A stretch of 64,000 nt of DNA from an uncultured Butyricicoccus sp. (GCA_944376065.1 CALWBL010000002.1:62001-126000); one strand, 5' to 3'; positions 17,990 through 26,224 are shown, counted from the stretch's first letter. Notes: generated from the letters alone by a model not told the origin. Numbers and translations: made by a program.

Positions 17990-18125
17990 TTTTAAAAATA
18001 GTGTTTATATTATTAAATCGACAAAAAATGTTTGTTTTTTAAAAAATACTACTTAAAACATAAATTTTCTGCTATACTGTTATAGTATGGCGACAGTATA
18101 TCCCATTAGTAAAAGGAGTAGGTGA

Positions 18126-18782
18126 GTGACGATGTTTTGTACAAAATGCGGAGCAGAAATATCTGATAATGCTCAATTTTGCACAGTATGTGGCACTACT
18201 ATCGAAAATATAAGTAAAGAGCAATCAGAAAGTGAGACTGAAAGATTAGAGCGGGTTATAAAAGAAATAAATGGTCAAAAGCCATTAAATAAACTTTTAG
18301 ATGAACTTTTATCAGATGTAAAAGAACAGCCAGAATTATATGCGACATATAAAACTGAAAATTTGGATAGTGATATTAACCCACAAAAAGATTTTTATCA
18401 AGTTTCTGACTTATTAAATGGAGAGAATAAATCAAGTAATATAAATAATCAGTTTGATGAAAAAAACAGTATAAATATGATGAAAAAAAATAAAAACATA
18501 ACTAATAAAGAAACAAATGAAGAATGGCTGGACGAAGACGCTGTCAGAGAAATTCAAAGCATTGCCAGGGAAGAAAGTGTGGAGCAAGTTTCAAATAATC
18601 ATGATGCAATGCTGCCAGATGGAATTCCAGATTGGTTAGATGAAATTAAGGCAGAGGAGGAAGAAGAACTTTATAGGCAAAAATTTCATCTATTTGAACA
18701 CCCTATTTTGGTTACAAGTATAGTTGCATTTTTAATGTTAATATCATCTGTTGCATTTGTTCTTAAAACTTTTGATTTATAA
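18126..18782 (+). CDS. Zinc-ribbon, tail-anchored membrane protein
   Basis: 218 residues. N-terminal double CxxC zinc ribbon (FCTKCGAEISDNAQFCTVCG), a long acidic, low-complexity middle (residues about 35-190) and one C-terminal hydrophobic helix (about 193-214). It probably sits in the cytoplasmic membrane with its bulk in the cytosol. GTG start at 18126 with AAGGAG seven bases upstream; ATG at 18132 is an alternative. Function unknown. The coding DNA is A-rich in the middle. It ends in a symmetric terminator shared with pepF. Confidence 0.8.
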   Translation: MTMFCTKCGAEISDNAQFCTVCGTTIENISKEQSESETERLERVIKEINGQKPLNKLLDELLSDVKEQPELYATYKTENLDSDINPQKDFYQVSDLLNGENKSSNINNQFDEKNSINMMKKNKNITNKETNEEWLDEDAVREIQSIAREESVEQVSNNHDAMLPDGIPDWLDEIKAEEEEELYRQKFHLFEHPILVTSIVAFLMLISSVAFVLKTFDL

Positions 18783-18784
18783 AT

Positions 18785-18816
18785 AAAAACGACCTGAAAA
18801 TTTTCAGGTCGTTTTT
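18785..18816. terminator. Bidirectional terminator between zinc-ribbon gene and pepF
   Basis: AAAAACGACCTGAAAA and TTTTCAGGTCGTTTTT form a perfect palindrome with A/T runs on both sides, serving both converging genes. Confidence 0.9.
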
Positions 18817-18817
18817 G

Positions 18818-18833
18818 TGTTTCACGTGAAACT
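18818..18833. promoter_or_regulatory. parS site, one mismatch
   Basis: TGTTTCACGTGAAACT, 15 of 16 matches (last base). It overlaps the end of the pepF stop region by one base. Confidence 0.75.
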
Positions 18834-20632
18834 TATTTGCAAAGCTCTCTTAATTCATCTATTAAAGAAGTAAATAGTTGTAATGCATTTTCAATAGGCT
18901 TAGGAGAATCCATATCTATACCAGCTTGTTTTAGCAGTGAAACTGGGTCAGTCGAGCAGCCACCAGAAAGGAATTTTAAATAATCTTCAACAGCAGATTT
19001 TCCTTCGTTTAGTATCCTTTGAGATAATGCAATAGCGGCGGAAAAACCAGTCGCATATTGATATACATAAAAATCGTAATAAAAATGTGGTATTCTAGCC
19101 CATTCAAGAGCGATTTCAGAATCAAGATGAACGTCATTACCATAATATTGACGATTAAGCTGTGCATACTTTTCGTCCAGAGAATCTGCGGTTAAAGCAT
19201 GACCATTTTGAACTTGCTCACTGCACCAAAGTTCAAACTCAGCAAACATGGTTTGACGATAAAGAGTGCCTCTAAATTGCTCAAGAAAATGGTTTATAAG
19301 ATACGCACGTTTTTTCTTATCTGATGTTTGTTTTAATAAATATTGCATTAAAAGTGACTCGTTACAAGTAGATGCAACTTCAGCGACAAATATAACATAG
19401 TTGGCATAAGTTACGCTTTGATTTTTATTTGAAAGATAAGAATGAAGAGCATGTCCCATTTCATGCACAAGTGTAAACACATCATCAAGTGTATCTGTAT
19501 AATTTAAAAGCACATAGGGGTGAACACCATAAGCACCAGCGGAATAAGCACCAGAACGTTTTCCGATGTTTTCATATACATCAATCCAGCGATTGTAAAA
19601 ACCCTCATTTAGCATAGAAATATAATCTTCTCCAAGAGGTTTTAAAGCATCAAGAGTAATTTTTTTTGCCTCTTCATAAGGGATTTTAAAATCCTCATCA
19701 GCAACTATAGGGGTATACATATCATAAAAATGAAGTTCATCTACACCAAGCAGTTTTTTTCTAAGAGATACATAATCATGTAAACTGGACATATTTGCAT
19801 GAACGGTTTTTATAAGATTATGATATATAGCTGTAGGCACTTCGGTATCGTCTAAAGATGCCTCAAGAGGAGATTTATATTTTCTCATATCAGAAATAAA
19901 TTTAAGCTGTTTCATTTGGCTGTTAAGAATAGCAGCAGAGGTATTTCTAAATTTTTTATATTCCCCATATAAAGACTTAAATGCAGATTGACGCAATGTG
20001 CGGTCAGAACTTTGCAGCAAAGGCACAAAACTGCCATGAGTTACAGGGTGCTTGTTGCCATTAGAATCTATTGCATCATTAAATGTCATATCTGCATCAT
20101 TAAGCATAGAGAAAATTTCATCAGGAGCCTGTCTTAACATACCAGTTGCAGCTAAAATTTCTTCGCATTCTTTGGAAAGAATATGTTCTTTTTGGCGTCT
20201 GATTCTATCAAGAGCAAGGCGATAATGTTCAAGCTCTGGCATATCTTTATAAAATTTTTCAATGGTATCCTCATCAATAGAAAGCAGTTCTGGAACTTCA
20301 AAAGCACAAGCCTGATTTATTTCAACAGCTAAACTTGTGAATTTATTTTTCATCTGCTGATATACAGAATTCCTTGTGTCTTCATCAGCTTTACGGTATG
20401 CATAGTTTCCAAGCTGGTCCATAGATAGAGAAATCTCATCTTGCAGCTTTAAAAAATCAAGCAATGTTTTAGCATTATCTGATAAATGACCAGCAAAGGC
20501 TATTATTTTATTTAAGTCGTTTTTTACCTCAGATAATTTATTTTCCCAAATATCATCACTTGCAAACAAATCTGCTAAATTCCAAGTAAATTCAGCTGGT
20601 ATTTGATTTCGGTTGGTTGGTTTTGTAGACAT
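18833..20632 (-). CDS. pepF: Oligoendopeptidase F (M3B)
   Basis: 599 residues, the normal PepF length. Cytoplasmic zinc metallopeptidase that cuts oligopeptides of roughly 7-17 residues. Zinc motif HEMGH at residues 390-394 with the downstream AEVASTCNE element supplying the third ligand. An N-terminal PepF domain (about 110-190) precedes the M3 catalytic domain. ATG with AAAGGAG upstream. Transcribed alone. Confidence 0.96.
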   Translation of the reverse strand: MSTKPTNRNQIPAEFTWNLADLFASDDIWENKLSEVKNDLNKIIAFAGHLSDNAKTLLDFLKLQDEISLSMDQLGNYAYRKADEDTRNSVYQQMKNKFTSLAVEINQACAFEVPELLSIDEDTIEKFYKDMPELEHYRLALDRIRRQKEHILSKECEEILAATGMLRQAPDEIFSMLNDADMTFNDAIDSNGNKHPVTHGSFVPLLQSSDRTLRQSAFKSLYGEYKKFRNTSAAILNSQMKQLKFISDMRKYKSPLEASLDDTEVPTAIYHNLIKTVHANMSSLHDYVSLRKKLLGVDELHFYDMYTPIVADEDFKIPYEEAKKITLDALKPLGEDYISMLNEGFYNRWIDVYENIGKRSGAYSAGAYGVHPYVLLNYTDTLDDVFTLVHEMGHALHSYLSNKNQSVTYANYVIFVAEVASTCNESLLMQYLLKQTSDKKKRAYLINHFLEQFRGTLYRQTMFAEFELWCSEQVQNGHALTADSLDEKYAQLNRQYYGNDVHLDSEIALEWARIPHFYYDFYVYQYATGFSAAIALSQRILNEGKSAVEDYLKFLSGGCSTDPVSLLKQAGIDMDSPKPIENALQLFTSLIDELRELCK

Positions 20633-20724
20633 TCAAAAGCTCCTTTCAGTTTTTATTATAAATATAATATTATCCATTTATTTAATAATTATATCATAAA
20701 ATTAAATCTAAAAAAGATAAAAAA

Positions 20725-20762
20725 ATTCCCTGGGAAATATGAGAAAATATTTCCCAGGGAAT
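20725..20762 (-). terminator. Terminator of the SLH-domain gene
   Basis: 16-bp stem ATTCCCTGGGAAATAT / ATATTTCCCAGGGAAT with a 6-base loop and a U-run on the minus strand. Confidence 0.92.
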
Positions 20763-20806
20763 AGCGTGTTAAGAAAGGGAATAACAGGGTTTAGATAAGG
20801 ACAAAG

Positions 20807-22672
20807 TTATCTAAGATTTACAGTATTGATAATCTGGTCATTGTACATAAATAGAACATCTTTACCGGTGAAATCTACATACTCAGGCAGCAGGGAGCTT
20901 GCCATATAGCGGATATCAACTAAAGTGATTGTTTTATACTGGTCTATTAACAAAGGAGCAAGACTGCAAGCATAAGAATCCCTAAACATTACAAGCTCCT
21001 TGTCAGTATTAGCAGATGGATTAGTGATAGTCAGAAGGGGGGTAGAGCCAGACAGGAACATATCATAAGGTGTAGCAGTTTCCAATTTAGCGGTGTTATA
21101 AACCTTAGTAAAAGTTTTATCTTGGAAGTTATCAACAACAGCATTGTTTATAGTATCATTAGTTAAATAAATCATTTGTTCAGAGGCAAAGTTTTCTTTA
21201 TTATAACCATGATGACCGGTGAATCCATCAACAGTGTTTTTTGTAAATGTAGAAAGGTCTACACTAAAGCCCATGGTCTCACCCATGGCATTTAGAACCT
21301 CTTGCAAACCCTCTTGTTTCCAGTGGGGGTCAGTTTTTAAATAGTCCTCAAGTTCAAGAGTACCAGTTAAATCAATTTCCTTTGCACTCTTTATGCCCGA
21401 GCGAATTATATTCATCATAGCTGTATAATCAAAAGGATTTTCTAGCTCATCGTTAATAAAATATTGCTTGCTGGGGATAACAGCATAATAAATATTAGCA
21501 GCGTCCTTTAGATATTCATTAGTAATGCTTTCAACTTTATTAGTGAAATTGGTTACATAATCTGTGCGGAGTTCACCCATATAATCCATGTAATAATCGT
21601 TATATTTAATTAGACCATTAGCATCAACAGCAGGTTTATTTTCATCTGGTTTTTCACCTGGGATTTCATTTTGGCTGCCGCCAAGGTCAAGTGCCATAAA
21701 GCTATTGGCAATAGCATCAGCAGCCGTAGAATCCATAACAAGCAAAATCAGATTGCCTTGATTTTTAACAATTACTTGTTCAGGCTCAACCCCTACGCAA
21801 ATCCATTTATAAGGGTTTACATTAGCCTTAATATCTTCCATCATCTCAGATACATCTGTACCATCTTTAACACGCACAAGACATACAGAGTGAGCAATAG
21901 CGCTAATCAAGGGTTCGCTTGCAATAGCTTCTTCTATGCCGTCAATAGACTTTAGTCCAAGGTAGTATTCAACATTGTCAGCAGTAATGCCCGTTATTGA
22001 AGTTGATGGGAATTGATTATCAACACCAGCATAGATGGAGTTCATAATTCCTTCAAGGGAATCAGCATCAGCGATTAAATCTAATGCATCAAGCAGTTTT
22101 ACACATTCTGCACGAGTAATGGATTGCAAAGGTTTAATGGTGCCATCTTCATATCCGTTGGTGTAACCATTTTCAACAAAGCCAGCAACAGCATCAAAAG
22201 CATAATCAGAAATTTGAGTATAGTCAGAGAATTTTTCAACAACTGATTTGTCAGCAGCAGTTATCTTAAATGCACGCGCTGTCATTACCATAACATCTTG
22301 ACGTGTAATATTGCTGTTAGGGTTAAACTTATCAGCGGGAGATACTACATTTAAAGCGCATAGTTTTTGCACTGCATCAAAATACCAAGCATCTTCCGAA
22401 ACATCAGTAAAATGATGCTCAGTAGGCACATTAGGGTCGTCTAATAATCTTGCAAGAATAGCAGCAAATTCTGCACGGGTGATATTGCTATTTGGTCGGA
22501 AAGTATTATCTTCATAACCATTGATAACACCTGCATCAATAAATTTTTGAATACTATCTTTTGCCCAGTGGTTAGAGATATCATTTACAGCATAAGCAGA
22601 CAAAGAGCTGCTGAGTAAAACCGCAGAAAGTGCAGCCGCTGCAGAGCGGGACAGAAAACTCTTTTTATTCAT
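20807..22672 (-). CDS. Secreted SLH-DUF4358-DHHW fusion protein
   Basis: 621 residues from the ATG at 22672, which has AAAGGAG 11 bases upstream. Signal peptide about 1-28 (SAAAALSAVLLSSSLSAYA), then three S-layer-homology repeats (about 30-200; each with a HWA or WYFDA element and FRPNSNITRAEFA-like repeats). A middle segment (about 225-325) resembles DUF4358. The C-terminal half (about 350-621) looks like a DHHW/AlgX-type SGNH-hydrolase fold: KTDPHWKQEG and MFRDSYACSLAPLL. SLH repeats would hold it on the cell wall. DHHW proteins usually accompany MBOAT acyltransferases in polysaccharide O-acetylation; no such gene is nearby. Polysaccharide acyl-transfer or esterase activity is a guess. Confidence 0.85.
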   Translation of the reverse strand: MNKKSFLSRSAAAALSAVLLSSSLSAYAVNDISNHWAKDSIQKFIDAGVINGYEDNTFRPNSNITRAEFAAILARLLDDPNVPTEHHFTDVSEDAWYFDAVQKLCALNVVSPADKFNPNSNITRQDVMVMTARAFKITAADKSVVEKFSDYTQISDYAFDAVAGFVENGYTNGYEDGTIKPLQSITRAECVKLLDALDLIADADSLEGIMNSIYAGVDNQFPSTSITGITADNVEYYLGLKSIDGIEEAIASEPLISAIAHSVCLVRVKDGTDVSEMMEDIKANVNPYKWICVGVEPEQVIVKNQGNLILLVMDSTAADAIANSFMALDLGGSQNEIPGEKPDENKPAVDANGLIKYNDYYMDYMGELRTDYVTNFTNKVESITNEYLKDAANIYYAVIPSKQYFINDELENPFDYTAMMNIIRSGIKSAKEIDLTGTLELEDYLKTDPHWKQEGLQEVLNAMGETMGFSVDLSTFTKNTVDGFTGHHGYNKENFASEQMIYLTNDTINNAVVDNFQDKTFTKVYNTAKLETATPYDMFLSGSTPLLTITNPSANTDKELVMFRDSYACSLAPLLIDQYKTITLVDIRYMASSLLPEYVDFTGKDVLFMYNDQIINTVNLR

Positions 22673-22766
22673 AATAAGTGACACTCCTTTTTTCGTTTTG
22701 TTGTTGGGTTTTGTATCTTTAGACGATAGTGAAAAATAAAAGTTCCCAGAAAAACAAAAAATTAAA

Positions 22767-22797
22767 AAATGGCATTGATAGAAAATCAATGCCATTT
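22767..22797 (-). terminator. Leftward terminator between ttcA-like gene and SLH gene
   Basis: Stem AAATGGCATTGAT / ATCAATGCCATTT with a long U-run on the minus strand. It most likely ends the ttcA-like transcript; an attenuator in the SLH-gene leader is the alternative. Confidence 0.85.
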
Positions 22798-22870
22798 AAC
22801 GTTACTTTCTCTTTTCTAGTATTCAACAAATCTTACAGGTTTAAAAACTTGTGGCAATCATATCAAAAAA

Positions 22871-23032
22871 TCAAGAGTTTCGCAATAGCTTTTCGCTTAA
22901 ATAATCTTTAAGAAATGCACCGAATGGGGCTGTTATTAAAATTTCAAGCATAAAACAAAACAGAATATCCGGTATATGAGATTTTTTAAGAGAATTTATA
23001 TCTATAACTTTCCTGCAAAAATAAATTTGCAT
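22871..23032 (-). CDS. Possible small ORF downstream of ttcA-like gene
   Basis: 53 codons, ATG to TGA, starting about 20 bases after the ttcA-like stop and ending before the shared terminator. The product (starts MQIYFCRKVID, contains LEILITAPFGAFLKDYL) has one amphipathic-to-hydrophobic stretch. No good ribosome site precedes it and no family is recognised. It fills an otherwise unexplained 250-base stretch; it may be only untranslated 3' RNA. Confidence 0.3.
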   Translation of the reverse strand: MQIYFCRKVIDINSLKKSHIPDILFCFMLEILITAPFGAFLKDYLSEKLLRNS

Positions 23033-23050
23033 AAGTTATCAGCTCAAGAG

Positions 23051-23857
23051 TTAAAATCTATCTAAAAAACTATGGTTTTCATTTTTACCAATTCGCCAGC
23101 CAATAACCTTTTCAACATCAACACTTTTAACTGAATTTAAAATATTTGCCTCTATTTGAGGGTTTAATGCTGCAAGATTTGCGATTAGTCTTTTGATTTC
23201 AGCGCGTTTGGTATCGTCTTTTTTTTCGGATACAGGGCAGCCGCATGGCATAAAGGTAAGCTCACAAGTTTTAGTCCAAGCAGTTACATCTTTTTCACGT
23301 ACAAAATAAAGCGGACGTATTAGCTCCATATCATCATAGTTTTTGCTTCTAAGGCGAGGGAGCATTGCTTGAACTTGACCGCCATAGATAATGCTAAGTA
23401 AAACAGTCTCTATCGCATCATCATAATGATGACCCAAAGCGATTTTATTACAGCTTCGTAGTTTAGCCTCACTGTAAAGATAACCACGACGCATTTTCGC
23501 ACATAAAAAGCATGGGTGTTCTGCACTATGGTTTTCAACTATCCTTAACACATCAGTTTTAAAAAACTCTACTGGAATATCGAGCTTTTTTGCATTTTGT
23601 TCTATATGTTCACGAACTTCGGCAGAATAACCGGGGTCCATGGCAAGAAATATAAGAGAAAAATCAATTTTGCTGTATTTTTGGTAATTTTGTAATAGTT
23701 TTGCAAGAAGCATAGAATCCTTGCCGCCAGAAATGCAAACAGCAATTTTATCGCCAGATTCAATCATATTATATTCTTTGATTGCTTTTATTGTTTTGTC
23801 ACGCAAAGACTTTGAAAATTCCTTTGTCAGAGTTCGTTCTATTTGTTTAATATCCAA
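23051..23857 (-). CDS. TtcA/TilS-family PP-loop ATPase (tRNA thiolation)
   Basis: About 268 residues. PP-loop motif SGGKDS at residues 43-48, a CxxC in the HPCFLCAKMRRGYLY stretch and a further Cys in MPCGCPVSE, the arrangement of TtcA-type tRNA 2-thiocytidine synthases that bind an Fe-S cluster. It would thiolate C32 (or a related base) in tRNA. The TTG at 23857 is preferred: GGAGG is inside the first codons of the longer frame from the ATG at 23872, eight bases before the TTG. Transcribed alone, leftward. Confidence 0.88.
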   Translation of the reverse strand: MDIKQIERTLTKEFSKSLRDKTIKAIKEYNMIESGDKIAVCISGGKDSMLLAKLLQNYQKYSKIDFSLIFLAMDPGYSAEVREHIEQNAKKLDIPVEFFKTDVLRIVENHSAEHPCFLCAKMRRGYLYSEAKLRSCNKIALGHHYDDAIETVLLSIIYGGQVQAMLPRLRSKNYDDMELIRPLYFVREKDVTAWTKTCELTFMPCGCPVSEKKDDTKRAEIKRLIANLAALNPQIEANILNSVKSVDVEKVIGWRIGKNENHSFLDRF

Positions 23858-23993
23858 GAAGATAACCTCCATTTAATAACAGTGAATATGTTGTATATAT
23901 ATTATATATAAAAAAACAAAAATTATCAATTCTAAAAAGAAACAGTTTTTTTGTTTGTTTTGTGTAAAACAAAGGTAAACAAAATATATTGAC

Positions 23994-24022
23994 TTGATAG
24001 CAAAAGACTATAATTGTATAAT
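23994..24022 (+). promoter_or_regulatory. Promoter upstream of the putative small RNA
   Basis: TTGATA, 17 bases, perfect TATAAT. No ORF follows; the next transcribed element is the structured region ending at 24244. A second, weaker candidate is TTGTTT-N17-TATCCT ending near 24100. Confidence 0.6.
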
Positions 24023-24104
24023 ATGCACATTTTTATTTTAAGATACTTATGGATTTAGTATAAAGATGCACTTGTTTTTATTATAAAATAGTAGTATCCT
24101 TATT

Positions 24105-24244
24105 ACAGTAAAACGAACAAACAAAAAATCTAATTGGGAACCCTACTAAGTTTTAGTAGCGGACGACCCGTGTTAAATCGCTCATATCACCTCTTTTCTC
24201 TTCTTCTCAGACAACTTCGCTGGAAATAGCGAAGTTGTTTTTTT
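24105..24244 (+). ncRNA. Putative structured small RNA with intrinsic terminator
   Basis: No ORF. From about 24135 the RNA can fold as GGG pairing with CCC around a CTACTAA/TTAGTAG hairpin, leaving AACC and GGACGA unpaired. A pyrimidine-rich single-stranded tract (CACCTCTTTTCTCTTCTTCT, 24189-24208) follows, then a strong terminator. The CU-rich tract could pair with AGGAG ribosome sites, as seen in several Gram-positive trans-acting small RNAs; this is inference. The 5' end is uncertain (24029 or about 24105). I do not recognise 6S, SRP, RNase P or a known riboswitch. The remaining DNA in 23858-24403 holds nothing else I can name. Confidence 0.6.
24211..24244 (+). terminator. Terminator of the small RNA
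   Basis: 11-bp stem ACAACTTCGCT / AGCGAAGTTGT, 6-base loop, seven T residues. Confidence 0.92.
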
Positions 24245-24403
24245 GTTGTAAATAGATTGTAAAATCTATTATTTATTGATACATCAAAAAAACAGTTAAT
24301 TAGTTTATATAAATACTACAAAGAAAAAATTTAAAAAATTTGAAAATTACTCTGGACAAATGCTAAATCATGATGTATAATAATTTTCGTTACGCAGGGA
24401 TAT

Positions 24404-24488
24404 GCGGGTGTGGCGGAATTGGCAGACGCGCCAGATTTAGGTTCTGGTATCGCGAGATGTGCAGGTTCAAGTCCTGTCACCCGCACCA
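24404..24488 (+). tRNA. tRNA-Leu (anticodon UAG)
   Basis: 85 bases with encoded CCA. Acceptor GCGGGTG / CACCCGC, anticodon stem CCAGA / TCTGG around TTTAGGT (anticodon TAG), long class II variable arm, TTCAAGT T-loop, discriminator A. Confidence 0.96.
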
Positions 24489-24497
24489 TGCTAATCC

Positions 24498-24583
24498 GCA
24501 GATGTGGCGGAATGGCAGACGCGCTAGCTTCAGGTGCTAGTGTTCGCAAGGACGTGAGGGTTCAAGTCCCTCCATCTGCACCA
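24498..24583 (+). tRNA. tRNA-Leu (anticodon CAG)
   Basis: 86 bases with encoded CCA, nine bases after the first tRNA-Leu. Acceptor GCAGATG / CATCTGC, anticodon stem CTAGC / GCTAG around TTCAGGT (anticodon CAG), long variable arm. The two probably form one transcript. Confidence 0.96.
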
Positions 24584-24609
24584 ACGACTTAGAAGGTCGT
24601 TTTTTTTTA
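24584..24609 (+). terminator. Terminator of the tRNA-Leu operon
   Basis: ACGAC / GTCGT stem and nine T residues directly after the second tRNA. Confidence 0.85.
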
Positions 24610-24614
24610 TGCCT

Positions 24615-24644
24615 AAAAAACCTCTCCTAAAAGAGAGGTTTTTT
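24615..24644. terminator. Bidirectional terminator before hydrogenase gene end
   Basis: AAAAAACCTCTC and GAGAGGTTTTTT around a 6-base loop; serves the leftward hydrogenase gene and backs up the tRNA terminator. Confidence 0.92.
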
Positions 24645-24647
24645 TGT

Positions 24648-26015
24648 TTATTTTACAAAGATTGAGCTTTTGTCATTATAAAATGTATGGAGCATTTTTT
24701 CAGCGATTGGACTTAAAGGCTTGCCATAAAATTCATCATACACCTTTTTAATATAAGGGTTTTCATGGCTCTTACGAAGTGTCATTTGTTCGTCTTTCTT
24801 ATAAAGTGCAGATATTCTAGCCTGTCTTGTTGGTTCGGCATCTCCAAACACTTTTGGTTGACCACCGCCGCCAATACAGCCCTCAGGGCAAGTCATGACC
24901 TCTATAAAATGATACTGTTTCTCACTACTGTTTATAATATCAATCATTTTGCGTGCATTTTCGGTGCCAAATACAACGGCTACATTTATATCCATATCGT
25001 TTATTTTTATGGTGGCTTCTCTTATGCTCTCATATCCACGAATTGGTTCAAGTTTAAAGAGCAAATCTGGAGCTTTGTCACCAGTTATATATTCATAAGC
25101 GGTTCTTAAAGCAGCTTCCATAACTCCGCCGGTGTTACCAAATATTACACCTGCACCAGATGCTTGACCCATAAGGTCATCATAATTAGAATCTTGCAGA
25201 GAGTTAAAGTCTATATTCTTTTCTTTTGCCCATAGAGCTAGTTCCCTTGTGGTAAAAACATGATCCATATCACGCATATCATCTACACCATAATAGTCAG
25301 CAGCACTATGAAATTCTTCACGGCGGATTTCAAATTTTTTAGCGGTGCAAGGAGTAAGAGCTACATTCACAATTTTCTTAGGGTCAAGACCCATTTTCTT
25401 TGCAAAATATGTTTTGATTGTAGGACCTTGCATACCTATTGGACTTTTAGCAGTAGAGATATTATCAATCAGACTAGGATAATAAATTTCTACAAATTTA
25501 ACCCATGCAGGGCAGCAACTGGTGAATTGTGGCAATGGACGATTACCGTTTTTAATTCTTTCAACAAGCTCACTTGCTTCTTCCACAATGGTAAGGTCTG
25601 CTGCGAAATTGGTATCAAGTACATAATCAACACCGAGTTTTCGTAAAAGAGCGATCATTTTGCCTTCTACAAACTCACCAGCAGGCAAACCGAAAGCCTC
25701 ACCAAGAGCAACTCTTACAGAAGGGGAGGTGCTTACAATAACGATTTTATCTGGGTCATCTATAGCCTTTTGTATATCATGATATTCATATTTTTCCACT
25801 ATGCTGTCTACTGGACACACATTGGCACACTGACCACAATTTATACATATAGCTTTATTTCCTGTTTGTTCAAGGGTGTATGTACCAAGAACACCAATAG
25901 GACTTGTGCAGATATTTTTGCATAGCCTACATTTAACGCACTTATCTTCGATTCTTGTAATACTTGGATTGTCTTTTTCGATAGGCACTCTTACATCTAG
26001 CGGCATATGACTCAT
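24648..26015 (-). CDS. [FeFe] hydrogenase, short ferredoxin-type
   Basis: 455 residues. Two N-terminal [4Fe-4S] motifs (CVKCRLCKNIC about 26-36; CINCGQCANVCP about 58-68) and a complete H-cluster domain: L1 TSCCPAW (165-171), L2 TPCTAKKFE (221-229), L3 EVMTCPEGCIGGGGQP near residue 375. It should produce or oxidise H2 with ferredoxin. L2 has Thr in place of the more common Met. The ATG at 26015 has AGGAG ten bases upstream; the earlier ATG at 26033 overlaps that ribosome site. No maturase or NADH-binding subunit is adjacent. A Fur-like operator abuts its promoter. A sensory role cannot be excluded. Confidence 0.93.
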   Translation of the reverse strand: MSHMPLDVRVPIEKDNPSITRIEDKCVKCRLCKNICTSPIGVLGTYTLEQTGNKAICINCGQCANVCPVDSIVEKYEYHDIQKAIDDPDKIVIVSTSPSVRVALGEAFGLPAGEFVEGKMIALLRKLGVDYVLDTNFAADLTIVEEASELVERIKNGNRPLPQFTSCCPAWVKFVEIYYPSLIDNISTAKSPIGMQGPTIKTYFAKKMGLDPKKIVNVALTPCTAKKFEIRREEFHSAADYYGVDDMRDMDHVFTTRELALWAKEKNIDFNSLQDSNYDDLMGQASGAGVIFGNTGGVMEAALRTAYEYITGDKAPDLLFKLEPIRGYESIREATIKINDMDINVAVVFGTENARKMIDIINSSEKQYHFIEVMTCPEGCIGGGGQPKVFGDAEPTRQARISALYKKDEQMTLRKSHENPYIKKVYDEFYGKPLSPIAEKMLHTFYNDKSSIFVK

Positions 26016-26069
26016 ATGTTTCCATCTCCTCATTATTTATATATTTTGTTTATGAAAATGAAACTATTT

Positions 26070-26101
26070 TTAAGTGATTATGCGAAAAATAAATCACTTA
26101 A
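26070..26101. promoter_or_regulatory. Inverted repeat at the hydrogenase transcription start
   Basis: TTAAGTGATT and AATCACTTAA separated by 12 bases, within the first transcribed bases of the leftward hydrogenase mRNA. It could be an operator or an mRNA hairpin. Confidence 0.55.
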
Positions 26102-26110
26102 CAGTAATTA

Positions 26111-26138
26111 AGTATAAAGTGTTTTTATAGTTTGTCAA
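26111..26138 (-). promoter_or_regulatory. Promoter of the hydrogenase gene
   Basis: Minus strand perfect TTGACA, 16-base spacer, TATACT. Confidence 0.8.
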
Positions 26139-26139
26139 G

Positions 26140-26154
26140 CGATAATGATTATCA
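26140..26154. promoter_or_regulatory. Fur-box-like operator
   Basis: CGATAATGATTATCA matches the 7-1-7 Fur consensus TGATAATNATTATCA at every position but the first. It lies one base upstream of the hydrogenase -35 box, where a bound repressor would block RNA polymerase. Confidence 0.75.
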
Positions 26155-26178
26155 AACCTAAAAAGTATATATAAAAAA

Positions 26179-26205
26179 GACAATCCGAAAATTGTTCAGA
26201 TTGCC
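26179..26205 (-). terminator. Terminator of apgM
   Basis: GACAATC / GATTGCC stem with a U-run on the minus strand; one mismatch. Confidence 0.7.
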
Positions 26206-26224
26206 TTTTGGTAAAAAATATAAT

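Noticed and set aside
24121..24244. T-box, cobalamin, guanidine-II or glutamine riboswitch
   Set aside because: The conserved cores of these classes are absent; only a single GGACGACC resembling one ACGR loop was found, and no downstream gene is in range.
24331..24592. Two overlapping ORFs of 60-72 codons on both strands
   Set aside because: They are translations of the two tRNA-Leu genes, a common artefact.
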